From Carettochelys insculpta (taxonomy: Eukaryota > Chordata > Testudines > Carettochelyidae), in assembly GCF_033958435.1 (NCBI RefSeq), contig NC_134138.1, positions 205,601,298 through 205,665,297 on the forward strand: 64,000 nucleotides of DNA. The letters are read 5' to 3'. Both the position numbers and the translations under genes were made by a program. Of this stretch, positions 1 to 12,890 are shown one piece after another; the first letter of the stretch is position 1, and each line of letters opens with the position of its first letter. The notes beneath the pieces were generated by a model. It did no database searches and was not told the origin of the DNA. It saw only the letters and a list, made by a program, of their open reading frames with translations.

Positions 1-3000
1 TGAGGTGTTCTCAGTAGTACCCCACTCTTGAAGAACATGTTCTGTGGGATGCCACATTTGGGCCCAGAAAACACAGTGATTCCCATTTAGTACTTTGGCA
101 GCCTGCTGGTCTGGACATCTTGCTGCCTTCACTCTGCTGCAGCTCCTACATCCTCAAAGGCGTGTGAAGGAATTTGGGAGGAATGATCCCTTTATAAGCC
201 ACTTTGGTGGCTTGTCCAGTGTCTGCTTACAAGGAGCATTCATGGGATTGTTCCTCGCTGAGACAGTTATTGGCCTATTCTCGTGCCCAACATGCTGGTA
301 TCCAAACCCTAATCAGGGTAGCTCGCGTCCATTTGCCACTGGCATTTAATTTATTTTTCCTTTATTTGTGCGATTTTTAACGAAAAAATGTGTGTGTGTG
401 ACTGTGTGTGTGTGTGATGATATTGTTTGTCCTCTACCTGGTTTCCACTGTCTTTTCTGTGAGTCACTAGTTCTCTGGAGTTGATCATCATTCTGCACAT
501 CCCAGGAGAGAGATTCGTCCTCTGCTTTGAGGCCCATCCCAGGTCTTGAAGGAGGTCTTACCAGACTTGCAGATTGATTGAATCAAGTGTGGTTCCTCAT
601 CCTGTAGAGAGCTCTACATGATTCACCAGACCTACTTGAGTTCTTATTGGTCAATGTTGCACATCATGAACATCCAATATGTTTAGCTGCTTGGAAGATG
701 TGAGCTCATAACTCTGCACTTGGCTTGTCATAATGTAGGCAAATAATTCAAATAAATGCAAACAAAACTAAATCCTAGAAGTTCAGCCTGAAATACATTT
801 TATCATAATTTGGCTTGCCCATAAAACATGCCTTGTTTTGAAATGTGTAACAGTATCCGATCTGATTTTTTTATATATAAATTTTACTCAGAGACAATTG
901 TGTTAATGGTTTGGCAATAATTATTCTGCACATGCTGGGCTCATTACTGAGTAGAATATTAAAGATCAGCTGTTCGTAGTGGCACAACCTAACACACTGT
1001 CGCTTTGCTTTATTCTTGTGCTGCTCACAAGCTCTTGAGTTAGTTAAACTATTTAGTAGTCTGCTTGTAAGATGGGATAAATTTTCCAGAAGAAAAAAGT
1101 CTTTCAGTGACAGGGTCTCAGAATTATTACCATGTGTATCATTGCCTCAAGGCATTTGAAAGGAGAAGGGGTAAAAACCAGGGATCATAACAAGTATTAT
1201 GAATTCATGTTTCAGTCTTACTTATGAGGGGTTCACAATTGCTTGGTACGTTTAGGTTACAGACATAAATCGTCTTTTGCTTGTGTGATATGCTGGTGAA
1301 CATAATACTCTGTGCTTCTGTAGGGCCTCACATCTGATGGTCTGAAGAGCTTTAGTGAACTAAGCCTCCCAACATCGCTGAAAGATAAAATAGTATTATA
1401 CAGTCCTACAGTGGCTGAAGAGATACAGCACGACTAAGGGCTGTATTATGCTACTTAGTCATGATACCCTTAATTTGTGACATCAAAGGCAATATTTGTA
1501 GCATAGTGCAATACCCACTATAAATAAATGTTTCAGAATCTCAAGTGATTTGCTCGACGTCCCAAGTCTATTGTAGCATTAAGGTTTTGTCCGTAAAACC
1601 TAGTTCTTAATTACTGCTGTGGAAAATCAGCTATTAGGGTTCTAATAAAAAATGTCTTGATGCATAACAAAAGTGAATGAACGGCAACAATCCACGCATG
1701 ACAGCGTCCGGGCTCTTGAAGGTAATGTTTTGGTTGTGAGAACATGAAAATGTTGTGCAAATGCAAAATGAGATGTCCAATAACATCCATTATTAATCAC
1801 TCAAAACTGGTCGGGGGAGGGGGGGAATGCTACCTTGAAATATAGAAGGATGGAATAGATATATGCTATAAATATGCATGTGTGATGTTGCATTAGGCCC
1901 TAGGGTGCAAAGTTTCTTTTGTCAAGTTCTTCAGCTTGTTGCAGTCCAACGAACCCTTTGTAGAAAGACATTGGGTAGTAAGAAAAAGATGGCAACACTC
2001 CAAATCAACTGGGAACTTTAAGCCTGAGCACATGTGCTAAAGTAAAGGGTAAAGTAAAGTTCTGTGACGAACTCTGGTTGCTCAACGCTATAGTGTGAGA
2101 TAACCTTAATTGCATGTACCATTCTTCAAAAGTAAGCAGAAATAGATGCAGTACGATTGATACAATTCAACGTGTAAGATGTGCGAAGTGCATAAAACCT
2201 GCTAATGCTGGACAGGGAGCACACATGAGAGCCTCCCAGTTCTCTTAAGCTGAGTAGTGTGAGTTGTTGGTTCTGCCATCTATCAGTTGGGCGTAGAACT
2301 GAAACCACAAAACACTCTTCATAAAGGCCCCCGGAGACTTGTCCATCCCAATCACTACTGATAGACTGATTTTAAGTGCATAATTGAGAGGTGAAAGCTT
2401 CTTAAGCAGCACTGAAATCCCTCCCACATTCTGTCCAAGGAATATGCGCTTATCTGTTCTTCTTTACACTGAAGTAACCCCAAGCCTTTAGGCCAGGATT
2501 AGCAGCAGATGAGTCGAATGCTGAGTTGCACTCCCAAGGTAGTTCAGCCACTTACTCCTTTAGTGTTCCTATTTTTGAATATTGTCTCTGGTCACCAAAC
2601 CTTTCCATCTTTACTACGAGATTCTTTTGGGTTACCCATTTGGTTTTTTCCCCCCTCTTTTTCAGTGGAGCTCATCAAATTTAACCCTTGCAGTGACCTA
2701 CAGTTTCAGAAAAAGCAAGCTGCCTGCAAAGCTCTCTGGGGGAGGGCCACTTGACACATGAGCATAACTTTCCCCAAGGGCAAGACAGAGGGGGGCTGAG
2801 GCCATAGCCTCTGTAAGGGACCGCTTCTCTCCTGGCTGTTGGAGTGAAGGATGCTGTTGCACTCAGATCCTCACGTGGTGCAGCTAGGTCCCAGCCCTGT
2901 GTATCCTTTCCCCCTATTTTACAGTGACACAGGTTAAGCCTCTTTCACACTGTTGACGTCACACTAGACAGCTGGCCATAGACTTTTGTTAAAACTTTTG

Positions 3001-4834
3001 AGTTGATCTAGAGACGTGAAACAGCTTCTGAAGGCCAGTGATGGTAATTAGACTTCAATGCACTGCCTAGGCAGCTTTCATTTTGCTGACTACACGATAA
3101 CATGAAAGTCTGCAACACCAGACAGGGCCAGAAAATTGTTCCAGTATGAAAGTATTAATTTTAATGGTCACTGGCGGTCTTTTGTGTGTTACCTCTGATC
3201 TCTGCTTCTGGCTGCCCTCCCTAATTCCTAAGGAGACCACAGGTGTCTTGCAAAGCCCCTCTATTTACATTACATAAAGAAATCAAGGCGGCTTATCAGA
3301 GAGCAGCCCTGTCAGGCAAGTGGTGTGCTGCTGGCTAAGAAGCACAACATCCCTGTACTGTGCACATACCACAGCCAGAGCAGAAATTCCACTGATTCAA
3401 TGAAGCTAAATATTTGATTAGGATGAGCTACTTAAGGGGTAGTCTGGTGTTTGCATTCAAACCCCACAGAAATAGTGCCCGCCTTAAAAATAGAGAACCC
3501 TCAGCAGTGCACCTCCAGTCATGGGCAAAATTGGACTCGCTGGTGGAGAACCAGCACTCTGCTAGTAGCAGAATGTAGGAAGTATATTACTACTGCCTCT
3601 TAAACCGCTCCTGATCATCACCACTTGGCCCTTCTGCTCCGTCCATCCCACAGTGACCTGTCTGCTACTTGTCTCAAGCCATCACCATCTCATAGGCCTT
3701 GGTCATGCACCAGGATGTGGACAGAGGTGGTACTCAACCTGCCAGAGTGCCTGGGGGAAAAAGGAGAAAAGAGGTATGGGGAATAAGGTCAACCATTTGG
3801 CTAGACTTCATAACTTTTTCAAGACTAGTCTTTGTTGGTGTCCTTTGTGAGATTAATTCCTGCAGAAGATTAGAAGATGGTGTTGACTATAGTTATCTGA
3901 CAATACATTAGACATCAAGGAATCAAAGGCAGGTTTTCAGTTGCTTAGATGCCTTAAGCTGAACCTAGCATGACACCCAGCGTTCCCTGTAAGCTGGGCA
4001 TTTGTGTGGCTGCTCAGCAGAGATTTAAATACCACCCAGCTGATCAGCAGAGCACCCACAGCTAGTTTTTTGTTTCTATTGATGGTGCCCGCTTGCACAT
4101 ACCACAGAGCACATAAAATTTATTCCACATGTGCATGGAAAAAAAATTAGAGGGACCATTGGAAATTCCAGTTTGTTGCCCATATCAGAAACAGTGCAAG
4201 TTTGATAGCAATTTGATAATGTCATTGTTTTAAGGGATTTCAGTTCTGCTTAAAGTGTTGCAATCCACTCAACCCAGGTTCTTAAGGTCAGACTGGTTAT
4301 TTTCACACTGAGAGAGTGTGCACAATGCACTAGCCTAGCGGTGACACAGCAGTGTAGTTTTTCCTTTGCTGTAGTTAGTTTAGGGCTGCTTGAGGTGAAG
4401 AGTTCACCTATGGTTTGGCCTCTGCAGTGTTTTGTATGCCAGCACCTTAGTGAAAGAGCGATGTGACCAAGTACTAAGGTAAATAGTAATCGCTGTCTCA
4501 TATGATTACGCCATGCCCGTATGGTGGCTTGACAGTGAAACTGAATATCATTCTGGCCACTGATTCAAGTTTCTTTATTGTGGAAAAAAGGGGCATTATT
4601 GGATGTACAGTCTGGTGCAATTTCTCCTCTCAAATTGTAAATGAGTCAGCCTTTGCATGTGCTAAAACTGCTTGAGAAGTAAAAATGGACATGATATTGG
4701 TCATGCCAAGGGACCTTTAAACAACAGCAAGAGTGCCTGCTGGCCATTAAAATTCCAGGGTGGGAAAAAGGTTCTTGGAAAAGATGAGCTGCATGAAAGA
4801 TAATTAAGCCTTTGTAAGGGCCGGCTGTCTTTGC
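1..4834. other. AT-rich non-coding DNA, no gene seen
   Basis: No frame is open long enough, or similar enough to a family I know, to call a gene. The only simple structure noticed is a short TG tract near 391-414. Random-length open frames of 60-85 codons on both strands look like chance. I see no recognisable transposon ends here, although very old ones could be missed by eye. Confidence 0.6.
391..414. repeat. (TG)n microsatellite
   Basis: A short interrupted run of TG dinucleotides, split by a single CTG interruption. It has no other recognisable content. Confidence 0.8.
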
Positions 4835-4835
4835 T

Positions 4836-4912
4836 TTGATACCTTATAGACTAATGGATATTTTGGAGCATAAGCTTTCGTGGGCAAAGACCCGCTTCAT
4901 CAGGTGCATCAT
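4836..4912 (-). mobile_element. PLE terminal-repeat fragment, family A
   Basis: About 77 bp of the family A Penelope-like terminal repeat, lying in reverse. The plus strand reads from the 'cttatagactaa' block through 'gagcataagctttcgtggg' to 'cttcatcaggtgcat'. The same string recurs at 26.3, 27.8, 42.3 and 59.1 kb. Assignment to PLEs rests on related terminal repeats at 22.2 and 61.8 kb, which flank GIY-YIG-type PLE coding fragments. This copy is truncated at both ends and I found no target duplication. Confidence 0.75.
4875..4903 (-). ncRNA. Hammerhead-ribozyme-like core in PLE repeat
   Basis: Read on the minus strand, this 29-nt stretch has CUGAUGA, then a stem II candidate (GCGGG with CCCAC, one mismatch, loop UCUUU), then GAAAG. 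These are the two invariant hammerhead core boxes in the correct order and spacing. PLE terminal repeats are known to carry small hammerhead motifs with very short stem III. Stems I and III are short and cannot be settled by eye, so self-cleavage is inferred and not shown. Confidence 0.55.
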
Positions 4913-5243
4913 AAAGACAATCACATGTGAGAGCCCATCGTAGGGAGACAGTTTGTGGCAATGGGTCATTCTCCAAATCTCTTAAGATGTGCTAGAAGCT
5001 TCTCAAATCTTTTGAACTGACATCCTTCCCACAGCCTCCCCAGCAGATATTCCTGTTCCTTTCCTGGTCCCTCCTTCATTCCCCTCCATAGTTTTTGAAA
5101 GCCTTAGGAGGTCTGTATTGCAGTTAATAATAAAAGGGGTTGACATTTGGCAAATGATTTTCCTCTTTTCATTCTGAATCTTTGTTGGTTCATGGATATT
5201 TAAACTTTTGCTCTGAATCTTGCTACCACATGTCCTTAGGCCA

Positions 5244-5534
5244 GGCCTACTCTATGGGATAATGTCAAACTAAGCTATGCAACACCAGACATGTAAGTGT
5301 GAAGTTGCCTGGAGTCCAGGCAACATAGACTGAGTTACTGCAGTGTCTCCACTATGGGAGGCAACTGGAGAAACTCTCCTGTCAATTCTCATATGCCTCT
5401 CGTTTCAGTGGTATATGAGAGTCGACCACACTTGAGCAGCAGACAATTTGAAGGGTCTTTATTAGAGCCAACAAACCAGCCCCTGGGAGATCAATCTCCA
5501 TAGTGTTGATCTGCTCGTAAGTGTAGAGAAGGCC
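5244..5534. mobile_element. Eroded MITE, GGCC..CTCTA termini
   Basis: The ends are imperfect inverted repeats: GGCCTACTCTA on the left and its near-complement TAGAGAAGGCC on the right (10 of 11 match). The interior carries stretches such as 'ttactgcagtgtct' that I associate with a common turtle MITE family, also represented at 21.5 kb. There is no open frame. The flanking triplets do not match, so no target duplication is claimed. It is probably Harbinger-like, judging from the shared GGCnnn(G/C)TCTA terminal pattern. Confidence 0.5.
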
Positions 5535-6610
5535 TAAGTGACTGCTTGTCACCGAGAGGAGCAGCACTAGATAGAAAACATGAATTCAGGTGGGAGCAGT
5601 GGGATGCAGGCACAGAATTGCAAACAGTCGTTCTCATGATTATGGATTAGTGTGTAATAGTGATTCCATTTTTCCCCTCTCTGCTATTTTGAGATTGGCT
5701 TGATGTGCTCTCATGCTGTACATTTGGCTGAGACTCTTATAGTGCATATACAGGTGTGAGTGAGGTGACATTGTTTTTCCCCTCTTCTTTTTTTATCTTT
5801 TCCGCAGACCCATAACTGAGAGGATTTTAATCTTATACTCTTATCCATCCTCCTGCCACTGAATTCAGTCAGGATTTTGCCCCAACACTCAGCTATGCTG
5901 TGGGCATTAGTGAACTTTATTAATTTATTTAATCAATAAAAATATGAATAATCCTAGGAAACTCATTAACAAATTTACATTTCCCATCCTGTTACCTGTA
6001 TAAAAATCATTAATACCTAGTGATGGGGAGGGAAGAACTAATTGCTAACTAAGGGAAAACTAGTTTTCCAGTTATCTAAGGCCATGACTTTAATGGGATA
6101 GCGTCAGAAGAGTTAAGCTTTGGTGGCTTATTCCATTTTTTTGGACCCAATCTTGTCTCCATTGAACTCCCTCAGAACTTTAAGAACTACAATGAGAGCA
6201 GCATTGGGCTTTATATGTGTTATTGTTCATTGATGAGAACAGGATTTAAGGGGCCAAGTTTTCCAAACTGGTTTATAACGTTGTGGACACTGTTTGCAAT
6301 GCTTGGAATGCAAAAAAGCTGAGGGGAACTGGCACCCTGAGTTTTGGAGGTGAGACTGAAACCAACTGGAGCCAACCATACATACTGTGGTGTTTCACTT
6401 GTGATGGGGCTTTCCCAAGTGACTGCTTGATGTCTCATCTACTCATTTTCCTCGTGTGACCCATAACCATCACTGTCATTTGAAGAGCATGTATAATAAT
6501 AACAACAACTCTGTCCCCCCACCACTCTCACACATGATGGTTTCAAATGGTTTTCAGGATATGTGTCATATCATGAGGTGTCAGAAGAAAATATTTGACA
6601 GCTGTGAGTC
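5535..6610. other. Non-coding stretch, nothing recognised
   Basis: AT-rich sequence with stops in all frames. I see no recognisable gene, RNA gene or transposon end. Confidence 0.5.
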
Positions 6611-6670
6611 TTACCCACAAAAGCTCATGACCTAATAAATTTGTTAGTCTTTAAGGTGCTACAGGACTGG
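6611..6670 (+). mobile_element. PLE terminal-repeat fragment, family B-like
   Basis: A 60-bp relic in the plus direction. It runs from a decayed core 'acccacaaaagctcatgacc' through 'taataaatttgttagtct' to 'ttaaggtgctacaggact'. It corresponds to the 3' part of the terminal repeats at 22.2 and 61.9 kb. The CUGANGA half of the hammerhead-like core is missing, and CACGAAAG has become CACAAAAG. Confidence 0.65.
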
Positions 6671-8428
6671 TTATCACCACTGATGATCTGTTTGCTTCTG
6701 GGCATACAGCACCAAATAATAAAGACACCATTTAGTTTGCTTTATTTTCCATTGTCTCCTGCCCTATGCTGCCCATCAGGTATGTGCCATATAAACACCA
6801 GACTGAGGAAAACCATCTAGTCAGCTCCAGAGATACATGCTGCCAACAGCTACTTTTTAATTTTTTCCCTTGCTTTCCATTATCTCCTTAAAATAAGGAA
6901 GGAAGGGTGCACTAAATCAAAAAGGCCAAATTTGGTATGGACAGAGTTTTCACAGCCAGCAGTGTATAAGATTGTGGCCAAGGAACATGTCAGAAAAAAT
7001 TGATGGCTATAAATCAAAATTAGTGCTGCTATAAAGTGAACAGAGCAGGAAGTATGCTGGTATTTCATGAGAGCATAGGGACATAGAGACTAAATGTACC
7101 TTACCAAAAAGGTTTTAACAAAGCCAAGCCTGACTCTCTGGGTGCTATTCCCATTAACGGCCAAGATGGCATTGAGACCATTTCAGCTCAATTGCCTGAA
7201 CTCAATCTTCTGTACAGACCTTCCTTCATCAGTGCAATAAAAACACAACATTTAGCCACCTCACAGCACAGTGCCCTACGAGCCCATCACTACTTCTTCA
7301 CCAACAATTCTTACTTCCCTTGTCCCCTAGTTGGTACTCCTGCCACACCTTAGTCAAGTCACCCAATCCTCTGTCTCAGGCTATCCCAAGTTATTCTGTC
7401 CTCCCCTACCCGCACATCCAACTCATTTTCTTCCACTCACTGCTTCCTCCTATTCTTAGTTATGGTCCTTCCCTGTCCCTCACACATAGGTTGGGTGAAG
7501 CTTCTTAGTCAGCAGCTACAATAACTGCTGTTGTTCTAAGGGCTCCCCCTAGCTCTCACTGGGGCTCTCTTTGGATGAGGGAGAAGAGTTGCTGGCAGGA
7601 TGGCAACCAGATGGGCTGGCTGGGGAAGCAGAAGTGGGAATCTCAACAACTAGCTCTGCTCATAATGGCAGCCAGCCTAAAGCTGTAGGCTTCGCTGCTG
7701 GCTGGCGCACAAAACAGGAGCCTCCACCCAACAGCCAGAGTCAGGCAGTTTTGCTTCTGTCTGACGCAGGGTCAACAACAACCCCAACAACGTTAAGACT
7801 CATTTGTCAAGCAAACTATGCACAGACTTCCCCTACACCTCACTGTGACAGCCGTCTCTCTCCAATGCAGCTGTGTCTGTGCTGTTTCAGTCCAGTCACA
7901 GTCTCGCTTTGTCCCTTCTCCCCTTTGCAGACTCCATTCCCATGTCCTCCCATCACAGACTCTAGTTCCTGACTAAGATGTGTCCTCCCCCTGCTATTGG
8001 ATAGAGTCCAGCAGCAGTGCGCTCTCCCAGTTTCTTCCCAGCATGGCCAACCTCCTCATCTTCTGGGCCTCCTAGAGCAGAATTTAGCTGTGGCCCTTCT
8101 GCAGGTGCTGAGCGGGCTCCAGGAGCCCTAAGTCCAAGAGCTACTCGCAAAGGAAGCTGTTGTGTCCCCCCGCACATCATTGCATGTGGTAGGAGGGGGC
8201 TGTGAGGAGAGGGCTGCACTCCCAAGATCACTCTTTCTTTCCCTGGATTCCCTGTTTCATCCCCTCACCCCCACTGACAGGGTCCTGGAGTGTGGTGAGT
8301 CTAGCCAGCTTCCCAGTTCCTGCTTTGGTGCCTGCACAAGCCCTTCCCCTGTGTAGGGTGGGAAAACTGCAGTTATCTATTTCCTGCCTGACAGACACAA
8401 GCAGCTCCTAGATGCAGCCAGTTCTTTG
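6671..8428. other. Non-coding stretch, nothing recognised
   Basis: No recognisable gene. The longest open frame (133 codons, + strand, 7571-7972) has low-complexity Ser/Pro/Thr-rich content and no domain I know. The part from 7500 to 8400 is somewhat richer in GC than its surroundings. Confidence 0.5.
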
Positions 8429-8801
8429 GGCTTGTGTACACTGGGGTGAGGGGGATTAGGAAAAAACCCCAAAGCGTTCGCACAGCTATGCAGGATGATT
8501 GGAGATAAGAGGGCTTTTTCCCTGCAATAATTGTGCTGCGAATGACTTTTGCCAACCACAAGACCCCCCTTTCAATGTCGAAAAGGAAAGTGCATAAAAA
8601 AAGCACAGCTATTAGCGGCTCATCTGAAGGCCCCTTTTACGATGCTGTGGCTCTGAACACTGGCTGTAAATGAGACCGTTCCTTTTCGTAATGCTATGGC
8701 TGTGTGAATGTGATTTTTCTGACATGACTTATTTTGATAGTAGGACATTGGAAATAAGTAATGTAAAAAAAAAACAAAAACCCTGAAGTGTAGATATAGC
8801 C
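8429..8801. mobile_element. Eroded MITE with GGCT..TACAC termini
   Basis: The left end reads GGCTTGTGTACACTGG. The right end, reverse-complemented, reads GGCTATATCTACACTTC. These give an imperfect terminal inverted repeat of about 15 bp, of the same GGC...TCTACAC class as the other Harbinger-like elements in this window. The 373-bp interior has no meaningful open frame. The flanking triplets (TTG and TCA) do not match, which suggests age or a slightly misplaced end. Confidence 0.5.
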
Positions 8802-10308
8802 TCAGTGTTATCGGGGCTGAATGGACAGAGGGGTCCAAAAGTGCAGCATTCATGATACACCTGACAAAGGTCCGCAGGAGAAGCCTGGGACTCCCTGCAG
8901 CTTGGGCCCCAATGGCTGTGGCTCTTGGCCACATCCCAAAAGCTAAGTGCCTTGAAGCCTGTGGGTATTTAACAGCAACAACTGTAGCTCAGGAAAAAGC
9001 AGTAAGCCCAATCAGGGCCCAAGGAATGGCTTGGCTAGGTGTTCAACCACATTGGTGCTATGTTGGAGCCATTGTCAGCACAAAAAAGAGGTAAAATCAA
9101 AGACGCAACATAACTGATGAGCCTCTGGCATGTTTGTACAGATGGTGTTGGAATTCCATTTCAGGTTACAGCCCAAATTCCCCCCACGCCCCCCGCAGCT
9201 TAAATTCAATACGTTTTTTTCATTGCTACTAAATAGTTCTGAACCCTCAAAAACCAGCCTCCTGGTGTTCTCCTGCAAAGGGCACCAGAACAAACAGAGA
9301 AGCAACATGTGTGTAGCTAGGGCTTCTTTGTATGTATGATCAGTAACGCTGTTATGTTGACCCCAGCTGTGTCCATGTGGTTTCCTTCTATGAATGTTGA
9401 GTAGTGAGCCAAACCACAGCAGTGCTCTTCATTACGTCTCGTCTTAAGTTGCAGCGGCGTCTTGCTGTGGGTTGTTAAACAGCAGCTGGGTAGTCTGCAG
9501 CATTTCTGAGGTGAAATGACCCCTGTTTATGGTTGGTTGGTTCTGTTATGTATTCAGTGCACTGTAGCTCACTTGGGGAATGGCACCATAAAGTTGTTTT
9601 TCTGATTCAGAGGAGCCGCTCTCTCTCTCTCTCACCACAGCTGACTAATATCACCACCGATGGGCTCAAGTTTTGCTTCATCGTCAGGAGGTGTGACATT
9701 AATTATGAGGGCAGGATGAGCATAACACTGTTACGAGAACACATATGGGCTCCAGCTGTAAAAATTCAGCTACAGATTTTTGAACAGACGTCTGGGATCC
9801 TTTGAGCCAGGCTTTTGGCTTAGTGATTCACTACTGTAGAGAAGAGACATTTAAAAAAGACCCTAATGGGTGCCAGAGCCAGGATTTATTTATGTGTGTG
9901 CAATTAACTTTCTATTGATTTTTTTTTAATAAGGAAACAGACGTGGAAAAGGGCAGAAAGGGAAATGACTGACAGCTTATATGTTTCCAAACATCCCAAG
10001 CTTCCTGTGTGCAACAATGGAATTGTGCAGTTTTACCACAGTGTGCACCACTCTTTGTTGGTCTCAGCCTCTTTTTGTTGGTGTTATAACAAATAAAAAG
10101 GAACCCTGAGAGAGAGGGGATGGGACTATCCATCAACGAGGTGGGAGCCAGGTGGACACGATAGTTAAAAATCTCAGTTGAAAATTATATCCTAGGTTAG
10201 TTACCAGCTAGGATAGAATTAATTCCTACACAAGCCCATAACCATTTTGCTATGAGCCTGGACCTGCACACGCTTTGAGTATAGTAAGGCTAAAGCACAC
10301 TTCAGCAT
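8802..10308. other. Non-coding stretch, nothing recognised
   Basis: No gene or repeat recognised. A 90-codon open frame at 9533-9805 (+) is preceded by a pyrimidine-rich tract and CACAG near 9640, but its translation resembles no protein I know. Confidence 0.5.
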
Positions 10309-10311
10309 TAA

Positions 10312-11011
10312 AGCCGTGTCTACACGTGCACGCTACTTCGAAGCAGCGGCACTAACTTCGAAATAGCGCCCGTCACGGCTACACGCGCCGGGCGCTATTT
10401 CAAAGTTAACTTCGACGTTAGGCAGCGAGACGTCGAAGTCGCTAACCCCATGAGGGGATGGGAATAGCGCCCTACTTCAACGTTCAACGTCGAAGTAGGG
10501 ACCGTGTAGTCGTTGCGCGTCCCGCAACTTCGAAATAGCGGGGTCTGCCATGGCGGCCATCAGCTGAGGGGTTGAGAGATGCTCTCTCTCCAGCCCCTGC
10601 GGGGCTCTATGGTCACCGTGGGCAGCAGCCCTTAGCCCAGGGCTTCTGGCTGCTGCTGCGGCAGCTGGGGATCCATGCTGCATGCACAGGGTCTGCAACC
10701 AGTTGTCGGCTCTGTGGATCTCGTGTTGTTTAGTACAACTGTGTCTGGGAGGGGCCCTTTAAGGGAGCGGCTTGCTGTTGAGTCCACCCTGTGACCCTGT
10801 CTGCAGCTGTGCCTGGCACCCTTATTTCGATGTGTGCTACTTTGGCGTGTAGACGTTCCCTCGCAGCGCCTATTTCGATGTGGTGCCGCGCAACGTCGAA
10901 GTTGAACATCAACGTTGCCAGCCCTGGAGGACGTGTAGACGTTACTCATCGAAATATGTTGCTACATCGAAATAAGCTATTTCGATGTTGGCTTCACGTG
11001 TAGACGTAGCC
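10312..11011 (+). mobile_element. Harbinger MITE copy 1 (700 bp, TSD TAA)
   Basis: A non-autonomous PIF/Harbinger element. The left end reads AGCCGTGTCTACACGTG and the right end, reverse-complemented, GGCTACGTCTACACGTG. A 3-bp duplication TAA flanks it (10309-10311 and 11012-11014). The left part aligns by eye with the start of the full-length element at 47115, the right part with its end at 52187, and the genes in between are missing. It retains the transposase start region (minus strand, MDPQLPQQQPEALG then stop) and the ATG area of the Myb-like gene. CpG is still frequent (many TTCGAA, ACGTCGAAG), unlike the CpG-poor surroundings, which suggests fairly recent activity. Confidence 0.9.
10469..10501. 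repeat. 33-bp subterminal near-palindrome (MITE copy 1)
   Basis: The outer arms CCCTACTTC and GAAGTAGGG pair, and the core is AACGTTCAACGTC. The outermost C of the right arm is A here. The same structure sits about 160 bp inside one end of the other three relatives (32168, 47272, 61415). Its conservation and position suggest a protein-binding site, which is inference. Confidence 0.8.
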
Positions 11012-11014
11012 TAA

Positions 11015-12890
11015 ATCAGCAGTGATGTGCCTTTGGTTCCATACAAATAGCTTATGACCAGAGCAATCTTGTGTTGGTATGGTGTTGAGAGCAGTGTAAG
11101 ACTGACACCCTGGAGATAGCTCCTGGGTGGCTATCACACCTAAAGGGGAGCGTGCTGTAACAAGTGGGATGCTTAAAGGGACAGACATCTCAGTAGCTGG
11201 CCTGAGGGGTGGCCAGGCAGGCTAGACACACCTGGAGTAGTGGTGGCTGTTTCTCCCTACTGGTATGAGAGGTACAGATGCATTAGGATAGGATAGGACT
11301 CAGCAGTTGAGGTGGCCACCTGTGTCACCTACCTGTGACGCTGACTGATAGGTGACCCTTCCTGGGTTAACACACTGCTAGAGGTTTCAGCTTTCCCGTT
11401 CTCGTTTGTCCTGTATCCCAGCCTGCTTGTCCACCTCTGAATTTACAATACGTCAGCAAATGAAGTAGTGTGCTGCCCTACGTCCTCTCCAGCCAGTCTG
11501 TGTGACCCATGTCACTGGGCCAAACGTGCCTGCTTATCGTTAATCCCTGTGCACCAAATCAGCCAAGCCAGATGCATGCTGGGGGGCCAATTACATGACA
11601 GCGTGTGCTTGGATATAGGGTGTTCCATGCATAAATCTCACAGGGCAGGGCCCTATTACTGGCTGGCACATTCTTGTACCCAGCAGTGGTGATGTCATCA
11701 TTGCTGCTGATGTTATGTATGTGGTTTGAGGCCTCCATTTTGGCTTCAGTTGCTTTTTCTCAGAGAGTGAGCAAGAGAATGGAGTCAAATGTCATAAACA
11801 ATCTCCCTCTGTAATGGCCTGGGTCTGTAGGAGTGTCCAGAAAAGGGAGAGGTCTTTCATCTCATGCAAAACCAGCAAAGTGACTCAGGGTATTTGTGCT
11901 ATGTAGTTGGTATTGCCTTACACCTGCTGCCACTGCCTTAAAGCGCTCCAGGACAGTCAAAAGGTTTGTAATCTGTTCACCATTGTCTACCTGAAGACAA
12001 CCTCTGGACCAGCAGGCTTTTGGGGTTGGAAGGCAATCAGTGTGCAGCCGGTTGAAATCTCTCGGCTATGCAGAATACAGCTTTGTGTGTGTGACTGTGA
12101 GAGAGATTTTCCAGGGAAGCATTTTTCCCTCCTATGAGCGTTTTCAGGCCTGCACATAAGAGATAAAGCTGACCCCAAACACCTGTGCAAATCTGAATTT
12201 AATTACAGAAGGGGAGAATATTCAAACTGCGGATCTGGATCTGGGACTGCGTTGCAGCTAGAACCTATCTCTTCTTCACAGATTATAATGTGACAGACAA
12301 CAGAACAATTTTTACTTGGGTCTCCTACTAATATTAGGTCTTTAGCCTGCCAGTTACATCCTTTAAGAGTCCTTCACCACAGGAGGTTTATGTTTGTTCA
12401 AAACTGAGGCCTGGGCCCAAGCGTGACCCTGTCAGCTGCTTTCAGAATGTTCCTGCCATTTGTCAGCAGTCCTGACATATTGTTTCAGGTTGTTTTGCTA
12501 TGAACTGCTTATTGAATGTCTCCTGCGCCTGCCAAGATATTTGAGTACGTGTACGCTTTCCTTCAGCTGATGACTGTCTGAATCTTGTGCAATGGAGAAG
12601 CATTGGATGGGACCTACCAAGAGCCAGACTAAATAGCCCCCACAGCTCATTTAAGTGCCACCACCTCCTGCTCAAGGAGCTACAGCAGAAGCCTCTTGCT
12701 GCAAGTACCAGCTGTTGCCTCCCCGCCACACGCACTTTAACAGGCAGCAGTCATCTCTGGCAAAAGCTCCTAGCCCTGCCACTCCCCTGCAGGGCAGAAG
12801 CCCCTCATTTCTGCTCCCTTCTCCAGTCTGGTAGTCTGAGAATGGTGGGATGTTGGGTTGTGGGGGGGTGGTCTGGGAACCACACTTTGA
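11015..12890. other. Non-coding stretch, nothing recognised
   Basis: No coding family recognised. Short direct repeats such as 'aggataggatagga' occur near 11285. The stretch may include old, unrecognised repeats. Confidence 0.5.
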
